Source of the DNA: Fervidobacterium sp.
Lineage (GTDB): Bacteria > Thermotogota > Thermotogae > Thermotogales > Fervidobacteriaceae
Direction: 5' to 3'
NCBI GenBank assembly: GCA_003522805.1
Contig: DPIB01000032.1
Coordinates: 1 to 8,897, forward strand
Length of the DNA stretch: 8,897 bases
The notes below the pieces were generated by a model, which was not told the origin of the DNA, did no database searches, and was given only the letters and a program-made list of their open reading frames with translations. This document shows, one piece after another, positions 6,215 to 8,897 of the stretch. Position 1 is the first letter of the stretch. Every line of letters starts with the position of its first letter. Made by a program: the position numbers and the translations under genes.

Positions 6215-6739
6215 GTGAAGGCGTTACTTATTGTGGATCTTCAGAATGATTTTGCAAAACCTGGAGGAGCATTGTATTTTCCTGGGGCAGAAAACGTTAT
6301 ACCGCCGATAACAGAACTTGTAGAACGTTTCAAAGAAAGAGACTTACCGATTATTTATACACGAGACTGGCACGAAGATAACGACTATGAGTTCTCCATA
6401 TGGGGGACCCACTGCCTGCACGATTCGATAGGGAGTGAAATAGTAGACGAGGTCAAGAAAAGTCTACAAGACTATGAAAAAGCCTACGAAATAAAAAAGA
6501 GTAGGTATTCAGCGTTTTACGGAACTGATCTTGAAAACCTACTCAGGAATATGGATATCGATGAAGTCCATGTTGGAGGTCTTGTAACACACATTTGCGT
6601 ACTTTTCACTGTTGAAGAATTGAGAAATAGAGGTATAGAAACGTATGTACGTTCAGATTGCGTAAACAGTTTTGACAAATTCATGCACGACTTTGCTTTA
6701 AAAGAAATGAAAGAAGTGTTACTTGCAGATATTATTTAA
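6215..6739 (+). CDS. pncA: Nicotinamidase (nicotinamide deamidase)
   Basis: 174 residues of the isochorismatase/nicotinamidase fold. It hydrolyses nicotinamide to nicotinic acid plus ammonia in the cytoplasm, the entry step of the deamidated NAD salvage route. The catalytic triad is visible: D8 in LLIVDLQNDF, a lysine at 94/95 in EIKKSRYSAF, and the nucleophile C128 in GGLVTHICVLFT. The metal ligands are D51 and H53 in TRDWH and H66 in GTHCLHD. VT before HIC fits the cis-peptide that shapes the oxyanion hole. Many homologues have D-x-C (TDYC or TDVC) where this protein has THIC. Length is typical of compact thermophilic and archaeal PncA. It follows niaR by 41 bases without a terminator, so it is probably cotranscribed with, and repressed by, NiaR. 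The start could be GTG 6206, three residues longer. Confidence 0.92.
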   Translation: MKALLIVDLQNDFAKPGGALYFPGAENVIPPITELVERFKERDLPIIYTRDWHEDNDYEFSIWGTHCLHDSIGSEIVDEVKKSLQDYEKAYEIKKSRYSAFYGTDLENLLRNMDIDEVHVGGLVTHICVLFTVEELRNRGIETYVRSDCVNSFDKFMHDFALKEMKEVLLADII

Positions 6740-6767
6740 GACCTGCACATGATTACACAAAATTTGT

Positions 6768-6795
6768 TTGATCTGTTGTGCTATATTCATATAAA
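6768..6795 (+). promoter_or_regulatory. Candidate promoter for the DEAD-box helicase
   Basis: TTGATC (6768-6773) and TATAAA (6790-6795) are spaced 16 bp and resemble a sigma-70 class promoter. It would give a leader of about 170 bases before the helicase ATG, which includes the base-paired region at 6856-6947. Other AT-rich hexamers lie nearby, so this is a best guess. Confidence 0.4.
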
Positions 6796-6855
6796 ATTAA
6801 CTGAACGATTCAAAATATATGTTAAACTAATCATCGTTGAATGCAATCACCATTG

Positions 6856-6947
6856 ATCCCTTTCAACTTGCTACTCTAAATGGATTCTATCCCTTTTGAA
6901 GGTACGAGAAGAGTTAAGCAAGGAAAGGGATAAATCGAGCGAGTAGC
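6856..6947 (+). promoter_or_regulatory. Structured 5' leader of the helicase mRNA with two competing pairing partners
   Basis: GCTACTC (6870-6876) pairs perfectly with GAGTAGC (6941-6947). Nested inside, ATCCCTTT (6889-6896) pairs with AAAGGGAT (6924-6931), giving a two-stem hairpin that ends ten bases before the AGGAGG ribosome binding site. A second copy of ATCCCTTT at 6856-6863 could take the same partner, but that pairing would cross the outer stem, so the leader could switch between two folds. No known riboswitch class is recognised. A control element for translation is inferred. Confidence 0.45.
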
Positions 6948-6972
6948 GAGAAGAAAGAGGAGGAACTTAAGA

Positions 6973-8622
6973 ATGGAAGATAAGAGTAAGACGTATGAAA
7001 GCTTTAAGGATTTTGGATTAAGCGAGGATTTGTTGTTGGCAATCGAGAAGAAGGGGTACACAACTCCAACAGAAATTCAGAGTTTAGTTATACCCATCGC
7101 GCTTTCGACTGACAAAGACATAATCGCTCAAGCGAAAACAGGGACTGGTAAGACCGCAGCATTTGGTATCCCGATACTTCAAAGAGTTGAGTTCAGGAAG
7201 AGCAAAGCACCAAAGGTATTGATAATTACACCAACAAGAGAACTTGCCTTACAGATTTCAGATGAACTCAAGAGCTTAAGGGGCAGCAGAAGGATAAGAA
7301 TTTCCACTGTTTATGGTGGACATTCGATAGTTGATCAGTTGAAAGACATGGAAAAGGGAATCGACATAGTTGTTGGGACACCCGGAAGATTACTCGACCA
7401 CCTAAATCGTGAGAGTTTGGATTTATCAAGTATCGAGTATCTTGTGTTAGACGAAGCTGACAGAATGCTAGACATGGGATTTATCGATGACATCATGGAG
7501 ATAATCAACAAACTTCCAAAGGAAAGACGTACATTCTTGTTCTCTGCAACAATGCCTAGGGAAATAGTCAACATTGCCGAGAAGTTCATGAAAGAGTACG
7601 AACATATATCTACTGTCACGTATGAATTGACAACAGAAAATGCAGAACAAATTTATTTCGAAGTTGAAGAGGGAGACAAACTATCTCTATTGTGTAGGAT
7701 AATAGATATGGCGCCAGATTTCTACGGACTAATTTTCTGCCAAACGAAACTAGAGGTAGATGAAGTCTCAAAGAAGTTATCAGAACTGGGATACAATGCG
7801 GATGGATTCCATGGAGATTATTCTCAATATCAAAGAGAAAGAGTTCTTGACAAATTCAAGAAAAAGAATTTGAGAATCCTTGTTACAACTGATGTCGCTG
7901 CACGTGGCATAGATATAGATGGCTTAACGCATGTAATAAACTACTCAGTGCCGAGGGATCCAGAATACTACGTGCATAGAATCGGAAGGACAGGAAGAGC
8001 AGGCAAAAAAGGGTTTGCAATAACTTTTGTAACAAGGGATGACTATTTCCACTTTGCAAGAGTAAAGAAATTCGCTAAAGCCAGGATATCGAAAGAGAAG
8101 ATACCTCAGGTTGAGGATATAATGCAAAAACAGCTCGAAAACTTGGTAAAAGATATAACAAGCATACCACATGTTTCTAATGAGTTGTATCGCAATGTTG
8201 CTAAGGAACTCATAGAAAAGATGGGGCCAACGGAGGCAGTGCAAGTTCTTATACATGCATTGTTGAAAGAAAGAATAGATGTGAACAGATATGGTGAATT
8301 GGTTCAAAGAGATTTCTCAAAGGAGTCATCGCACAATAATAGAAATGATTCTGTAAGGCTTTTTGTGGGAATGGGAACTGCGAAAGGTATCGACAAGAAG
8401 AAACTAATAGAATACATTTCAGAGAAGACAGGAATAGAACAAAGAAACATTCAGAATGTGAGAGTGTACGAAAACTTCTCCTTCATCGATGTAAATGAGT
8501 TCGATGCCCAGATCATACTCAAGTTGTTAAATCCGAGAGACCGACGAGGTAGAAAAGGTAAGCCACTTGTAGAACGCGCAAGAGAAAAGAAATCGGAAAG
8601 AACTCAAAAAGCGAATGTATAA
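6973..8622 (+). CDS. deaD: DEAD-box ATP-dependent RNA helicase with DbpA-type RNA-binding domain
   Basis: 549 residues. It unwinds short RNA duplexes using ATP and likely acts in ribosome assembly, RNA decay or cold response. All motifs are present in order: Q motif F11...TPTEIQ (31-36), I AQAKTGTGKT (52-61), Ia PTRELA (87-92), Ib TPGR (136-139), II DEAD (160-163), III SAT (191-193), IV GLIFCQTK (252-259), V TTDVAARGID (305-314) and VI HRIGRTGRAG (335-344). After a helical dimerisation/linker region (about 370-450), residues 460-522 form a small RRM-like fold (VRLFVGMGTAKGID, FSFIDV) typical of DbpA/CsdA. A short basic tail follows. DbpA uses this domain to bind 23S rRNA; whether this one does is unknown. 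The ATG has AGGAGG at 6958-6963. The gene appears monocistronic with a long structured leader. The symbol follows the DeaD/CsdA architecture; CshA is an equally common name. Confidence 0.93.
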   Translation: MEDKSKTYESFKDFGLSEDLLLAIEKKGYTTPTEIQSLVIPIALSTDKDIIAQAKTGTGKTAAFGIPILQRVEFRKSKAPKVLIITPTRELALQISDELKSLRGSRRIRISTVYGGHSIVDQLKDMEKGIDIVVGTPGRLLDHLNRESLDLSSIEYLVLDEADRMLDMGFIDDIMEIINKLPKERRTFLFSATMPREIVNIAEKFMKEYEHISTVTYELTTENAEQIYFEVEEGDKLSLLCRIIDMAPDFYGLIFCQTKLEVDEVSKKLSELGYNADGFHGDYSQYQRERVLDKFKKKNLRILVTTDVAARGIDIDGLTHVINYSVPRDPEYYVHRIGRTGRAGKKGFAITFVTRDDYFHFARVKKFAKARISKEKIPQVEDIMQKQLENLVKDITSIPHVSNELYRNVAKELIEKMGPTEAVQVLIHALLKERIDVNRYGELVQRDFSKESSHNNRNDSVRLFVGMGTAKGIDKKKLIEYISEKTGIEQRNIQNVRVYENFSFIDVNEFDAQIILKLLNPRDRRGRKGKPLVERAREKKSERTQKANV

Positions 8623-8663
8623 GTATATAGTAATTATATAGGTTTAAAGCAAAGATAGAGAAT

Positions 8664-8699
8664 AACAAAAAGGCTTGCATCTAAGCAAGCCTTTTTGTT
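8664..8699. terminator. Bidirectional Rho-independent terminator after the helicase gene
   Basis: A perfect 15-bp stem joins AACAAAAAGGCTTGC (8664-8678) to GCAAGCCTTTTTGTT (8685-8699) with a six-base loop. A-rich left and T-rich right flanks make it work for both strands. It ends the helicase mRNA and would also stop - strand transcription coming from the tnpB/omega-RNA element on the right. Confidence 0.93.
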
Positions 8700-8746
8700 T
8701 GACAAATCTAGCCCATTCGTTTATCTAAGAATATCAAGGAGAGGTA

Positions 8747-8849
8747 GTGAACTACCCCCACCTATAGAGGTGGATGGCTTCGTGGTCAATACTCCTATCG
8801 GAGCAAGTTTCCCCACGCTCAAAGGGCTGTTCCTTCCCCAGAAAACAAA
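8747..8849 (-). ncRNA. Right end of an IS200/IS605-family element, with probable omega-RNA (reRNA) scaffold
   Basis: Downstream of the tnpB stop, the - strand holds a GC-rich block. It includes CTCC/GGAG arms (8800-8803 with 8792-8795), then a hairpin with arms CCACCT and AGGTGG around a four-base loop (8773-8758), ending in GGGGGTAGTTCAC near 8747. This is the characteristic right end of TnpB-encoding IS605-type elements. In TnpB systems this region is the 3' part of the guide RNA scaffold, and the adjoining host bases (about 8746 down to 8727) form the guide. The exact boundary is approximate because the left end and target motif are not in the window. Confidence 0.7.
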
Positions 8850-8897
8850 TCATACAGCTAATTTTACCAAGTTCTTTGCTGCATTTATATCTCTGTC
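8850..8897 (-). CDS. tnpB: C-terminal end of TnpB, RNA-guided nuclease of an IS605-type element (partial)
   Basis: Only the last 15 codons are inside the window: DRDINAAKNLVKLAV and then TGA. DRD-x-NAA-x-N is the RuvC III motif of TnpB, where an acidic residue completes the catalytic site, so identification is secure despite the short stretch. TnpB cuts DNA guided by the omega RNA made from the element's right end and helps retain the transposon. The frame stays open for 42 codons past the TGA, through the right-end hairpin, to a TAA at 8721-8723. The TGA could therefore be a premature stop in a longer C-terminal tail, or the natural end. Confidence 0.85.
   Translation of the reverse strand, partial: DRDINAAKNLVKLAV

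Larger units (their letters stand above)
8747..8897 (-). mobile_element. IS200/IS605-family insertion, right-end portion only
   Basis: The element runs off the window edge. Visible parts are the tnpB 3' end and the right-end hairpin. It sits about 50 bases beyond the helicase terminator, an intergenic site that avoids damage to the host gene. Its orientation is opposite to that of the end at 1-23, so both right ends face inward. Confidence 0.75.

Noticed and set aside
6745..6781. GCACA/TGTGC inverted repeat after pncA considered as a terminator
   Set aside because: The arms are only five base pairs around a 27-base loop and no T run follows, so it does not meet the form of an intrinsic terminator.
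7945..8307. 120-codon - strand open frame inside the helicase gene
   Set aside because: It is antisense to conserved helicase motifs V-VI and the linker, with no ribosome binding site or family match.

Overview
This window looks like chromosomal DNA from a thermophilic bacterium of the Thermotogota, most likely Fervidobacterium or a close relative. That assignment is inferred. The genes are moderately AT-rich, use AGA/AGG for arginine and ATA for isoleucine heavily, and have strong AGGAGG-type ribosome binding sites with several GTG starts. The NAD regulator also has the same metal-ligand spacing that I recall for the Thermotoga maritima NiaR protein TM1602. No 16S or other taxonomic marker is present, so the genus is a guess.

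Layout, left to right, with every complete gene on the + strand: (1) positions 1-23 resemble the right end of an IS200/IS605-family element that points into the window. (2) A large exported protein (100-2316) has a CsgG-like N-terminal domain, a fibronectin type III domain and seven 52-54 residue repeats that probably form a seven-bladed beta-propeller. It ends at a strong terminator. (3) A SlyD-type FKBP prolyl isomerase (2546-2968) has its own extended -10 promoter. (4) An RMD1/DUF155-family membrane-anchored protein (3106-3864) follows. (5) A secreted UshA-like 5'-nucleotidase (3973-5499) lies behind paired TTCACA repeats that look like Pho boxes, and has its own terminator. (6) A niaR-pncA unit (5679-6739) encodes the niacin-responsive NAD repressor and nicotinamidase, behind a promoter packed with short repeats. 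(7) A DEAD-box RNA helicase with a DbpA-type C-terminal RNA-binding domain (6973-8622) follows a structured 5' leader and ends at a 15-bp bidirectional terminator. (8) The right edge holds the C-terminus of a TnpB nuclease gene on the - strand, with its omega-RNA/right-end hairpin also pointing into the window.

How the genes fit together: NiaR and PncA are a regulator and a salvage enzyme of NAD metabolism. The UshA-like enzyme next door could feed them by breaking down external NAD or NMN, although its promoter looks phosphate-regulated instead. SlyD and the helicase are protein- and RNA-folding housekeeping functions. The ~8.7 kb block is bracketed by two inward-facing IS605-type right ends, so the TnpB guide sequences at both edges would come from this block. 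I see no CRISPR array, no tRNA or rRNA, no prophage and no obvious novel defence system. No gene-free stretch exceeds about 235 bases.
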